A stretch of DNA of 48,617 bases from contig JADGJG010000082.1 of the NCBI GenBank assembly GCA_027596195.1, forward strand, positions 1 through 48,617, written 5' to 3'. A program made the position numbers and the translations under genes. Positions 33,344 through 44,659 of this stretch are shown in pieces. The notes under the pieces were generated by a model. That model searched no databases, was not told the DNA's origin, and saw only the letters and a program-made list of their open reading frames with translations. This stretch comes from Podochytrium sp. JEL0797. Lineage: Eukaryota; Chytridiomycota; Chytridiomycetes; Chytridiales; Chytriomycetaceae. Each line of letters starts with the position of its first letter. Within the stretch, counting starts at the first letter, position 1.

Positions 33344-35506
33344 GGATGCAGCGACATGAAACCTGTGGTTTCGAATCTGACAAAAAAAATGTAACTAAAC
33401 TATACGCGCCAGATGAACCGGATTTGCCCAACGCGAGGATTTCACTGCCTTCTATCAGCACGAATAGCATCGCTGGGGAGTTGAACACTGCTTGCGTGGA
33501 CCATTCTGCTGCGGAATCGGGTTGGACGCAAGATTTGTCAACGTTCGCACACGAGGAATATTTGAGTGATCCAAATCCATACATGAATACCATGTTGGGT
33601 GAGTTCATAAGCATTTAAATATCGTATTTGCAAGTCCCAAGTGCTAAATTCTCTTCGTTTGCTGGGTCTCAGCAGGTCGCGAACCTGAAGCCTCTGTTAG
33701 ACCTCCAGGTTGGTTGTCAATTTCATTCACCATCACCACGCACTTTCAAACGCGAACGCGATCCTATTGAAGACTTATCCGTGTTGCTATTCTCGCAGAA
33801 AATGCGACCGCACCCTCATCAATTGCACCACTGGGCCATCCCCACAATCCCCGGATGACTTCACGGAATGGATTAGACGATGTTGGATACGCCTCTGAGC
33901 GTGTGGAGCAATTGACCACCCCGGAACAGACCTCCAAAAAGCCATATTTTGAAACGTGAGAAATTTTGGGCCCCAAAATAACTCGGTCTCAATTCACATT
34001 ATTCTTTTCACAGATTCTATGGATTTATTGAGGACCCGATGGACGCGTTGCATGTGATTGAAGGGTGCGTGAGAGGCAACTTGATAGCGTTCCAAGGGAC
34101 TTCGATCGATATGGCGAGAGTCAACCCTCGCAGCGGGACAGTGATTGTTGTGCCCGACAATAGTATTCATATCAAGCGGTGGAGGGTGAGTGTTTTTCGT
34201 GGAAACGAGGAGTGTGGGACGAAATTCGCGTCTTGTGGGGGGTTTTGTCTCACGCACACCGAAACAGGATAACATCAAGTGGTCTCCAAGTCGAGCATAT
34301 GGCAAGTTCATACTCTATCGGTAAGTTTTGCCTACCCCCTGCGCGTACGGGGGGTGATATTTTTGAAACTTTGCTCTGTGTAGCCAAATCGAATCCGGAA
34401 CGGGAACTTCCATTGTATCGTCTTCTACTACAACTTTGACCAAGGACCAACCTTCAAAATACGCCGCCTGTCTCGGCGGTGCGAGCATCACTGGCCTTGA
34501 ACCCGTGTTTTCGAAGAGAACACTTAAACCCAACACGCGACTCGTTGAAAACGGACTCACCAAACGAACCATCACGATCCTCGGTTCAGACCGCAGATTC
34601 TACCGCATTATCTCTTACTACACCACGGAAGACGTGTTGGAAATGACGAGTCGCAATTTGGCGGCGGTGAATGCTGACATGGCCAAGGCCCGTCATCTAA
34701 GCATGCTCTTTCAACCGCCGCAAGACCTGAAAAAGAGGGATGATTGGGAGGAAATATTCCGACGGGCGTCGTGGGACCCCGAGTTATCAAAACTCAACCG
34801 CGAGGGGAACGTGCATTACGGCCATTTGCTCGCCGACTCGATTGGGTACGATGACTCGAAACTGAGGTCCGAACGCGTGAAGCTGGACCTTGAATCTTCA
34901 AGTAGTGGGAACACGGTGGATAGCGCGGCACCCAACCGAACTTTCCTCCTTCCGCCGCCGTTTGTCCAACACAAACCCAAGAGAGTCAAAAAAACGTCAG
35001 TTCGAGAAACTGAGTCGCCTGACGAAAATCCTTTTACGGATGATGAGGAGGCCTCAGGGAGCTTGAAACCATCGCGACGCAGCAGCAACAGTTCCCGTCA
35101 ATCCAAACGGCATAGGTCCGAGGTGGGCGAGCAGCCACAGCCTTTGCGCTACGATTCACATTCGCTGAGTGTTGCGACTCAAATGGAATACCAACCGCAC
35201 CCACCACCCATGCAACACGCTCCGTTTACGTATTACCCCCCACATCCCCAACACGCATACGCGCCCCAATATTACCTTCCGCACCCGTCGGACCCTTACG
35301 CGCATCCGCCACCAGCCGGTATTTCCTACTACCAGCCGATGCAGCAACAGCCGACGGGTTATTATCAACACGCGTATCTACCTGTCCCTCGCGGATATTA
35401 TTTGTACCAGCAAGGACCCTCCCAACAACAGGCACACGGGCAGCAGGAGGCGCCCACCGACGTCGCGATGGTACCCACTCCCTTAAAACTCGAATCCGAT
35501 GAATAA
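31999..35506 (+). CDS. WOPR-domain (Gti1/Pac2) transcription regulator, intact
   Basis: Exons are 31999-32116, 32528-32779, 32960-33139, 33413-33598, 33676-33708, 33799-33955, 34014-34185, 34268-34320 and 34384-35506, giving 757 residues. The WOPR domain starts at about residue 310 (FYGFIEDPMDALHVIEGC), continues through IKRW and DNIKWSPSRAYGKFILYR (367-384) and, after an insertion, ends with FYRIISYYT (about 456-464). This two-box domain is the DNA-binding fold of Wor1, Ryp1 and Pac2, regulators of morphological switches in fungi. The N-terminus is Ser/Thr/Gln/Glu-rich; the C-terminus is rich in His, Pro, Tyr and Gln, as in activation domains. Exon 3 could instead start at 33020, also in frame. 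Intron 3 contains the right edge of the duplication. Confidence 0.88.
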
Positions 35507-35537
35507 ACCTCCACGTTAGCGATTATAAAAGCTTTCT

Positions 35538-36519
35538 TTATTTGAAAGACGTCTTTTTGTAGATTCTCTCTGGCTTTCCCTCAATTTTCGCAGCAAATCT
35601 CGCAGCCGTGAACAAATAATCGCTGAGACGGTTCACGTATTTCGCCACGCTCGGATCCGCAATATTGTCTGCAACCAAAGTCGTAATCTTGCGCTCGGCA
35701 CTTCTGCAAATGTTTCTCGCCACGTGGAGAGTCGACGCGGCTTTACCACCCGACTGGAAGGGGAATTGAGAAAAGTCAGAGATTCAAACGCCACAACTCG
35801 TCCAGAAATAAACTCAACTGGCAAGATGAAGTTCTTCAACGGCTCCAACGACTGGTCCAACTCGTCAATCCACGATTCGAGTTCATTCACGAGGGATCCA
35901 TCGATATCGAATTCCGTTCGGTTCTTTTTGTATTCGGAGGCAGCACCTCGTGGGGTCGCGCAGTTGGCTCCAACGTCAAGAAGGATGCATTGGATCTGGA
36001 TCATAGAGTAGGTGAGTTTCGCGAAAGGCGGGGTTTCTCGGAATCGTTCCGAAAGAACCCGAACCATGCTCGTTTTTTCGTACCTTTTCGAGATTCTCTT
36101 CGAGTCCGTTGTTGGCGTCTTCGCAGAACTCGCGAGCCAATCTGTGCGATAAGGGAGGATGTTAATTATCACCACCAACCCCCCGAACATCAACGCACCC
36201 CAAATACGAAGAGAGCTCGTCGACAGATCCCAACGCCTCAAAGATGCAATCGTCCTTTGGCCTGCGTTCGCCAGTGTAGAGGGCGGAGGTTCCTGCGAGG
36301 GGGGTTCGGGTTCCGATCAGCAAAGAAAGGAGGTGTTTGGCATTTTCGACCGGTACCTTTGTCTCCGGTCCTGGTGTAGATTTTGAAGCGCTTCTGATCG
36401 GCCATGGTGTATGAATGCGGGGTTATTCTGGTGGGAAGAGCGAGGAGATGGCGAGGCGCGGTTTTCGAGATAGAAAGAAGCGCCAACGTTTGGGGTCGAG
36501 TGGCCAAAGCGCGAAACAT
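35538..36519 (-). CDS. ATP:cob(I)alamin adenosyltransferase, PduO/MMAB type
   Basis: In transcription order the exons are 36519-36357, 36292-36199, 36141-36084, 35995-35819 and 35753-35538, giving 235 residues. The enzyme makes adenosylcobalamin, the cofactor of methylmalonyl-CoA mutase, in mitochondria. Motifs: [71 protein letters not shown] and [14 protein letters not shown], all characteristic. The N-terminus [16 protein letters not shown] is a likely mitochondrial presequence. The fourth intron begins GTTGAG. Presence of this enzyme implies B12 use, which most Dikarya have lost. Confidence 0.9.
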
Positions 36520-36714
36520 TTTTTGCTTCCCGATCACCACTTTTTGAAGTAATGAGCAATACAGTAGGAAGGATCAGAATTTTCCAGTGCAGCCGGAATC
36601 GGGCGCGTCAACAAATTCGCGGAATCAAATTCCGCGAGTAGCGCTTGCAAAATGGCACAGAAGAGTGAGATCAAAGAGATTCATGATTTTCACTTTCTCT
36701 TCTTCCACATTCTC

Positions 36715-38374
36715 TCACAACTTGCTCTTTGGAGCAAACACTGGAACACGCATGGGCTCATACACCCCATCGGGCAAATGATCGCGAATCAAGCTCACAT
36801 GGGTCCCCAAGTTCCTCGCATCCACCAAATCCTCCGTAATCTCCTCAATCGACGTGACCCCCATCAGAGACATGACCATCTCCAACTCCTCCGTCAAAAT
36901 ATCCAAAAGCCGCTCGACACCCGGTTGCCCATACGCACTCATGGCGTACAACGACGGCCTGCCGATTCCAACTCCTTTGGCTCCCAACGCGATGGCTTTG
37001 AAGATATCAGCACCCCTACGAACACCTCCATCTACAAACAATTCCAGTTTCCCAGCAAGCCCGGCGCGTTTCAAGTCCGCCACAACTTCCGGCAAGATCT
37101 CAATCCCCGAGCGACACGTATCCAGCTGTCTTCCACCATGGTTGCTCAACACGAGACCACGCACGCATCCCAGTTTGGCGGCCAAAACCGCGTCCGCGCC
37201 CGTTTGGACCCCCTTGAGGACGATGGGAAGCTTCGTGATAGTGCTGAGCCACTGGATGTCCTTCCAGTTGAGCGAAGGATCGATAAAGGTCGAGATGGCA
37301 CGTGCGGCGCCTTGGTTTCGGTTGGTCTTGTCGGCGCCTTCGGACTTTTGAATATCAGACACGTCGTCCTCGTACTTGATACGCATATCCTTCTCTCTTC
37401 TGCCCAGCTAGTTACAAAACAAAGAACGTGTGTAAGACGCTTCTCACTGGCCACTCAATTCTTGTGCTCACCTGCGGAGCATCGACCGTGACAAACAAAC
37501 CTTTACACCCCCTCGCCTCCGCCTTCTGAACCACCTTCTGAACAACATCACGGTCCCGATACATATACAGCTGAAACCACGTATCCTGCCCATCCACTCT
37601 CGCTCCCAACATTTCATCCAAAGAACAACTCGCCAACGTGGGCATCATCTGAATGACTCCTCTCGTCCCGGCCGCCCGCGTCAACACCGTTTCGCCATCC
37701 GGATGCCCCAGTTTCCCCAACGCACATGCCGTAATATACACGGGAATCTTTGTTTTGGAGCCCAAGAACCGCGTCTCAGTGGACACGCGCGACACGTCCA
37801 CCAACACGCGCGGTTTGAGGATCACGCGATGGAACGCGGCGTGGTTTTCACGGAGGGTGATTTCGTCTTCGGCTCCGGAAGAGTAATAGGACCAGGCTTC
37901 CGGTTTGAGAGTTTGCCTCGCGACAGACTGGATCGCATTAGTAAGCACAAGGCGCCCCCCGGAAGGTTGATACTCACTTCGAAGTCGAACGCATTCAGCA
38001 TGGCTCCAAGGCTTGGCTTCTGTCCAATCGCTTGGACCTTCTGATCACCCGATTTACCAACCGTTGGGATCGGTTGGCTCGATGGATCCAATGTTCCAAT
38101 CAGGCAGTGGGGCGGCAAGATCTTTTCAATCAGATCTGCGGGATGGTATGTGCTGTAAGCAGCTGTGGCATCCGTGCCAGCTTCTTTGAGGATGATGCGA
38201 GAACCACCCGGGTGCGAAGGGAGGAACGTGGTTAGATCGTAGACTTTGCTGTGGATGGCGAGGAAGCAGGATCCAGAGGTGTTGTGGTCCGCGATTTCCT
38301 GGTGAAAGAGTGTTACTATTTGGTTTCAAGCCAGAGAGGGAGGGAGGGCACACCTTGTGCGTGAACGATCGCAT
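36715..38374 (-). CDS. Cytochrome b5/FMN 2-hydroxyacid dehydrogenase (Cyb2-like) ending in SKL
   Basis: In transcription order the exons are 38374-38354, 38298-37978, 37927-37472 and 37407-36715, giving 496 residues. Residues 1-80 form a cytochrome b5 domain with haem ligands H36 (SHPGG) and H59 (YHP). A linker leads to the FMN barrel from about 110: AWSYYSSGAEDE (Tyr128/129), WFQLYMY, LFVTVDAP, Lys331, SNHGGRQLD (His356, Arg359) and VDGGVRRG. The layout is that of flavocytochrome b2, which oxidises L-lactate to pyruvate. Two oddities: the protein starts MRSFTHKEIADHN with no mitochondrial presequence, and it ends PKSKL, a canonical PTS1. Peroxisomal location is therefore predicted. A paralogue lies at the window's right edge. 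Confidence 0.9.
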
Positions 38375-38589
38375 GTGGAGTTTTCGAAAGTTTTACTTTT
38401 TCGGCCGGTTCCGGAATGAATTGTGTGATACGTACGCGGGGGCTAATAAACAAGGTACGAAAAGTGAAAGGAAACGAGGATGTGTGACGCGTTTTTTGCG
38501 ACAAGCCCCACCTGTGGTAGGTGGCGGCACAGCCCTCTTTCCCCAGTTCCAAATATTTCTCCTTATTGAAAAAGATCAGCAGCCAACTT

Positions 38590-39866
38590 TCATCTCCTTC
38601 CGGCTCTTCGCTTTCCGCGTCCGAAAATCAAATACCCTGCGACAGAGAGGATCCCCACCGCCATCACCAAAGTCCCGAGACTCAATATCTTTGCCCCTTG
38701 TCTCTTCTCGTCTCCATCGTTCTCATCATCTTCGGCATCCGCACCAAAATCGTCACCATGCAGCGAAGGACTCGGAGATTCCAGCGGCGACTGCTTCACC
38801 AATAACAAATTATCCATCTCATTCCGATTCTCGCGCACAAATTGCTCCGCAAACGAGCTATTGGCCCCGAGAACATAATCCATCATCAACTGGGTTTGAT
38901 AATCATTCGACGACACTTCCGCCACGCCCGCCTTGTAGCCGCCAACGTTTGTCAAAAAGCGCGATTCCTTTGAATTTTGGAATGCAAACTCAAGCTCTGC
39001 TTTAGCATTCGCGTGAAGTTCCTCTTTGGCTGCGTGTTTGTCGGCAATTTCATCGAGTTCGAGCAACCGCATCGCTTCGAGGAATCCCAGATGTTCAACT
39101 CGCCACGAGAATCGCTCGTCCACGGACATGCTTGCAATCTACAACGTCCCGCAGAAAAGGTGATGAGCTGCAAATGAGCACGGCAGTGAATGAAATTTAC
39201 CGCGTCGGGCTGGTTCGTGAGCGTCGAATTTCCACCATCCTCCTCTTTCTCAACATGAGACATGCTCGCAGACGCATTCACAAGTTTCTGTACTGAACCG
39301 GGAGGCGTCCTTGCGATCGGCATGGGGATGGGCCTGATGGGGATAGGTTTATGAATCACGTGCTGACGTTTCGGTGTGGGCGTTGGAGGAAATGAAGTGG
39401 TATCCGAGCTGGATGATTCTGAGTGGGCTGTTTGGAAAGCGGATTCCAAGACGGATTCCATGTTGTGTTGGAGAGTTTCGAGGCGGTCTTGCTTGATCTG
39501 AACTTTTTTTAGACCTCTGGGAACATGAATGCCATCGCGAGAAATGCATGTTACCGCATATTCTTTCCAATCCGAGAGTTCAACGATATCTGAAACAGGG
39601 TCTGGTTTTTTGACAGACAGCGGGGCCACACTGATGGAGCTGGATGGGGCCGGAAACAGCTCCTCCTTTTCGAGAGGAAGAGAATGCAGCGATGACGGCG
39701 CCTCCTCCTGGTCCAGGCTCGGAAACGCATCTTCTTCGACCTGGTCGAGATTCAGAAACGACGAGGATTGTGGCAGCGATTGCGTGGATGCAACCAAGGT
39801 GTCCCACACAGCGTTAAAGTGAGAGTCATCAGGTTCATCGGTGAAGGTGCGGGCGCGGGAGGACAT
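38590..39866 (-). CDS. Tail-anchored membrane protein, unknown function
   Basis: Exons are 39866-39201 and 39138-38590, giving 404 residues. The first half is acidic and Ser/Pro-rich, with a Pro-rich basic patch (HKPIPIRPIPMPIART). The second half is helical (FLEAMRLLELDEIADKHAAK, then a long charged helix) and acidic before a single hydrophobic segment near the C-terminus (LGTLVMAVGILSVAGYLIF) followed by a strongly basic tail (GRGKRRAGRR). That topology fits tail-anchored proteins of ER, mitochondria or peroxisomes. No family recognised. The start ATG has a neighbouring A/G-rich context, and the two exons join in phase. Confidence 0.72.
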
Positions 39867-40141
39867 CGGGATCGGAATGCAATGGGAATGTCGTTGAAGA
39901 GGGCCGTTTTGGAAAAATTCGAATTTTTGGTTCCTTGCTTCCTCCGGAAAGAATATTTATTTACTTTCACGAATTTGGCTGTACTTAGTAATTTATTCAT
40001 TGGGACCCTTTCATTATTTTAATATTTCTCTTCTTGAAGTAGTGGAACATTAACCAAAATTTAATTTATTGTAAGAGACAGAACATGAAAGCAGCATCGT
40101 TTCAATGGAGTTTGACAAAAAGGAGAACGCGCGACACAAAT

Positions 40142-42033
40142 TCACTCGTCGCACTCCAAATTATCGATCGAACGTTGGTGCGCGTTGTCCGACTCCTTGT
40201 TCCAATCGAGCAGAGAAATCATGTAAATTTCAACCGTTGTGACCACCACAAGCGCCACCGTGAGACCGATCCAGAGTCCAAACAGATCCCACCCAAGTTG
40301 GAAACAAACTGAAAAAAAAATCATGTCGTGAGTTTTAACTGCCACCTCGCGGAATAAAATTAACGATGCTCACAGAAAACACCAATGGGGATTCCCAAAA
40401 TATAGTAGCCGATGAGATTCAAGTAGGCTCCAATTTCGGGACGCCCGACTCCTCGCAAGATACCCCCGCAAATACATCCCAGCACGTCCGCGATTTGGAA
40501 TGCTAAAGCAACAAAAAATGAGCAACAAGGCATGATTCTGTCGCGGTGCTCATCTTACCAGAAGCTAACGGCACAATCTGCTTCACAATCGCAATAACGG
40601 CAGGATCGTCACTGAAAATGTAACCCAGCTGGTTCCGTCCGAGCATCAACAACGTGGAGTTCATGAGCGCCAAAAATAGACCCAAGCAGAGCACCACAAA
40701 GGCCGCAAGCTTGCCCCGGTCCGGACATCCAGCACCGAGCGCGTTTCCGATTCTAGTCGTGCAAGCAATCGCAACCCCCAGCGGCATCGTGTACGCCCAC
40801 GAAGTGGCACTGAGGACAATCGTTTGGGCCGCAAGGTATTCAGGGCCAAGTAATCCCGCGACCAAGGCCACAATTTCCCATGCCCACCTGGTTTTGAGAT
40901 TAGAAATCAAGTACACAAGGGAACCAAGAAACACAACCTTACCATTCAGAGCAAGTCATCAATACCCCTGCTGTACCCAAAGCCAAGACAGTCCACAGCT
41001 TGCGGGTGTTCAGCACCTGGTTCCACTCCCACCCGCCATACGCGTCACCGCCTTCAATGTGCTTCGTGTACATCACCAGCGCAACCGCAATCAATGTATG
41101 ACTAATGGTCAAGGCGAAAGGTGCACCCGCACCTTGATCACCAATCCGCCAGCTCGTAAACACAAAAATGTATTGCAGGATGCAATTGATGGGTGCAACA
41201 CACCCAATCACAATCATTTGCGCCGACATGATGCCTTGCGTCATGAGGAACCGTTTCACACATTCGGAGAGGACAAAGGGGATCAAGGATGGGATGAGCA
41301 TCATTGTGTATTTCGCCGAAAGATGCGCGATCGCTGGGTCTTGGCCGGCGAGGAGAAGGAGAGGCTCCGTGAAGGACCAGAGAATTGCGATGGGGATGCA
41401 AAGGATATACATGATGAAAATGGCTCGGGAAAGGTGTCTGGTTGGGTTTCGAAGGTTTGGAAATTCGAATATAGGGGAGCCAAATATAGCTCACCTTCCG
41501 AGCTCCTTCTTGGATCCTGTTCCGGCAAGATATTCACCGTAAGCTTGAGAGCAGAGAGTATCGATGGCGGCTCCCATTCCGACGACGATGGAATACCCTG
41601 GCAAGTTCACAAGAGAAATTCAGTTTCAAACATTGCAACAATGGCACAACCCATCAGGTCATGTTCTGAAGAAGTTAGTTGAATCGACGATGATTACCTG
41701 TAACGTTGGCATAGAGCGTTGCGAGTGCCATCGAGGCGAGAGCGTTTGTGCCGAGTCGTCTGCAGACACCAGAGAGTCAGTCATTCTTCAGATCACAGTT
41801 GGGGGGATAGTCTATTCGTATCCTCCAGCTGTTTCGTATCCTCCAACAACTCACCCCAGGGCAATCACAGCGGCCATGTTGAGCGACATCTGGAGGAGGT
41901 ATCCGACCGACACCGGCCACGCAAGAGGGACCATTTCCCGTGCTTCCTTGAGGATGCTGGCCTTGCAAATGATCCGTTGGGGTGCGGGTGCTCCACCGAG
42001 AAGCGGCCGTTGTTCGTCAGAGGTTCGAGGCAT
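40142..42033 (-). CDS. MATE-family multidrug/toxin efflux transporter
   Basis: In transcription order the exons are 42033-41855, 41759-41698, 41597-41495, 41437-40943, 40887-40559, 40502-40374 and 40308-40142, giving 487 residues. About twelve hydrophobic helices are present. MATE signatures: MVPLAWPVSVGYLLQMS near the N-terminus, GMGAAIDTLCSQAYGE, ECVKRFLMTQGI, ATSWAYTMPLGVAIACTTRIGNALGAG and GGILRGVGRPEIGAYLNLIGYY. It should be a proton- or sodium-coupled exporter of organic cations in the plasma or vacuolar membrane. All splice phases agree. The acidic C-terminus (SIDNLECDE) is cytosolic in the usual topology. Confidence 0.92.
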
Positions 42034-43250
42034 GAGGAATTTCGATTTTCGAGAAAAGAAAAAGAAACAACGCTTTGAAGTCGAACTTGGAAATACGCCA
42101 AGCGCATGACAAAAAGGCGGTGAGATTACAACGAGAAAAGGGGAAAGGGAAGAAAGGAATTTGATGGAAAAAAAGATGGAGCAACCATGGAGTCGCCATG
42201 GAGAATTGTTGATGATTCGAATGATTCCTGCTGGAAGTGAGGATATTGAATTGATTGTGAATCAAGAAACGGCCTCATTTTCATAATTACATATGAACTA
42301 AAGATCAGTGTCGAAATGCGCGGATATTAACGAGCCCCTTGAAATGATCCAACATGGCAAGACCCAAACAAAGAAAGATCTCAAATATCTATTTTTATAA
42401 AGCAGGTCGGAATACTGCGACCCGTATGGGAACAAAATTTAATTATTCCCAAGATAACCCCCCAATTTTAACGTTCCCTTCGCAGGATGTCAGTACTTGT
42501 TCAAGGACGGCGACTTGGCTTACCAGTTCCGTATTCGGAACGCCATTCGGACCGCCCGGATCCAGTGACAATCCACCCGGAATCGCTTGATGACGTTGTT
42601 GCCTACGCCCAAGCCAGTGGCCGTTTGCACTATGACCTCAAGTACGTCCGCAAGAGAATCAGGTCTCTGCTCCCAGACATTCTTTCTGAATTTCGGCAAC
42701 GTACCACGACCCCGACTTCGCAAAGAAACCGAATCCTTGTCAAAGCAAGGCTTCTTGTAATCTGCGAGATACGGACATGAGAATTTTTTTGTGTCCTACA
42801 TCTCAATTCAAGTTCAAAAAGGGGGTGTGTCAGGTGGCAAATCAGAACTTCTGTAACGCGTCACGCGTCTCTCGCGTTAAATAACTTGGTCTTCCAATTG
42901 ATCATTTGCGCAAGTTCATGTTGGCCATCATGCAATTGGACCGCGCAACAACTTCATGAACTGAATACAACGCGGCACGCTGGCGCTGAATTATCCCCTT
43001 TTGCACGCGGGGAGTATCTATTTTGTTAATGTAGGTTTTGAGTTTTGTTGAGGCGCAAAGACCGTCTCCAACATTTCAAGTCAAGTACTTCAAGGAACCC
43101 GCTTCCCTCACGAAATTCAGGGGAATTCCAAACTCTTCGCAACACTGCTCAACTTCCCCAAGAAATACGCGAACCTGTTTTATAAAAAATAGAAAGGGTG
43201 GCATGGTCGGTGGGAAAATGACTCACCCGTTGCGAAAAGAAAACTCGAAA
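42034..43250. other. Long gene-poor region
   Basis: About 1.2 kb between the MATE gene start and the CBS gene start. The outer parts are AT-rich and should hold the two divergent promoters. The middle (42486-42900) has coding character broken into several frames and is listed separately. TATA-like strings occur at about 42394 and 43181. Confidence 0.4.
42486..42900 (+). pseudogene. Possible decayed coding segment
   Basis: Three consecutive pieces with protein-like composition lie in different plus-strand frames. The first reads YLFKDGDLAYQFRIRNAIRT (about 42490-42570), then PESLDDVVAYAQASGRLHYD and a basic helix (about 42570-42705), then YHDPDFAKKPNPCQ and more (about 42705-42880). No clean GT-AG splice joins them, so frameshift decay is one reading; chance is another. 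No family recognised. Confidence 0.25.
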
Positions 43251-44418
43251 ATGAGCAACAATCCCGAACACCAACTCACATCAAAGACGTTCGCGGACCT
43301 CGGCCTCACCAAGAAGCCCGTGGTTTCCGTGTCACCGCAATGCACGATCCAGGACGCCCTCAAGACGATGGTGGGGATTGTTGTTGGTTTATTATTGCGC
43401 ACGATGGCTTATTATCACCGCACCCAGGCCGACAACAACATCCTCACGCTGCCCGTCTCTTCGCGCGCGTTCCCAGACAAGTTTGTGTATATCCTGTCGA
43501 CCCTGGACATCCTGCTGTACGTCGTCAAGGGCGAGAAGGGCCACACGCTGGACTTGACATCCACGGTCGAGGCGGCCATGACCATGGTATCACACACAGC
43601 ACCTTGCTTCTAGCGCGTTGCGCTAAGCCATGTATTTTTAAACAGGACGCGGAAATGGAGTCATATCGCGTCTTTGAACGCGACTTCAGGTTTGGTTTTT
43701 ACGCCCCCATTGAATCGTCCATGATCACGAACGCGCCTTTATCAGAGACACGATCGAATCCACCATGGTCATGTTCGCCAAGGGACTCCACCGCGCCCTC
43801 ATCACGGATGCCCTCAAAGTCAAGCCCTCCATCATCATCACGCAATCCGACTTTATCCAGTACATCCACAAGAACGTGGCCTTCAAGCAGAAGGACAAGT
43901 TCATCCTGTCCTTGCCAGTGTTTTCCAAGACCATGTCCGAGCTGGGTCTCGTGAGCCACAAAGTGGTCAGCATGAAGACGGGCGAGACGGCTCTGGATGG
44001 CTTCAACAGAATGGCCAAAAACAAGATGTATGCGTTGCCCGTGTTGGATGGGGCCGGGTTGGTCGTGGCGACGCTTTCGGCTTCGGATTTGAGAGGATTG
44101 AGTAAGGAGACGTTGGAGTTTGTGAAGCTGAACGTGTTGGAGTTTTTGAAAAAGATGGTGCGTATCTTTTTTGGTGGTTGCTCGTTCGTTTCTAACTCCT
44201 TCCTTTTTTTTCTGGGTTCTCAGCATTTGCAAACCACCCGCCAAAGCACGTCGTCCCTCGTCCCTTCCGACACTCTTTTGGACGCCGTCAACATGCTTGC
44301 CGAAAAGGACGTTCACCGGTTGTGGATTTTGGATTCCATGCTTCGTCCGATCGGTGTTGTTTCGCAGTCGGATGTGCTTGCCGCGATTCTCGGAATCTCT
44401 GCTCCCAGAAATCATTGA
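43251..44418 (+). CDS. CBS-domain (Bateman) protein, AMPK-gamma-like
   Basis: Exons are 43251-43370, 43428-43586, 43646-43689, 43746-44157 and 44224-44418, giving 309 residues. Four CBS motifs can be followed: VVSVSPQCTIQDALKTM-ADNNILTLPV with FVYILSTLDIL; then SIIITQSDFIQYIH; then KVVSMKTGETALDGFNRMAK with ATLSASDLRGL; and finally LVPSDTLLDAVNMLAEKDVH with PIGVVSQSDVLAAI. Two Bateman modules suggest adenine-nucleotide sensing, as in Snf4/AMPK gamma, although kinase partnership is not shown. The first intron (57 nt) has no stop and a length divisible by three, so retention would insert 19 residues. An in-frame ATG at 43203 is a possible longer start. Confidence 0.82.
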
Positions 44419-44659
44419 GTTGTTTGTGAGGTGCAATTGGGTGAAAGGAAGGATCTATTTTTTTTTATCTGCTGTGCAGCGAGAAGAAGAAGTTGTTATT
44501 TTTATTTTTCGCGTGTTTTCCTCGAGTTTTCCAATCAAGGAGATGTCGTGACCCCTTCGCGGCAGCCTCCCACATCTTCACGCGTAATTCACATCCCCCC
44601 ACCATAACCATCATTTCTTTTTTTTCTTTCATCCTCCAAAAAACATCTCAAAATCAAAA

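Noticed and set aside
36652..37491. 279-codon plus-strand frame opposite the Cyb2-like gene
   Set aside because: It is antisense to the highly conserved FMN-binding exon. A matching frame opposite the paralogue at 47.4 kb reflects conservation of the real gene.
40654..41682. 342-codon plus-strand open frame opposite the MATE gene
   Set aside because: It is the shadow of four MATE exons and their introns and has no domain of its own.
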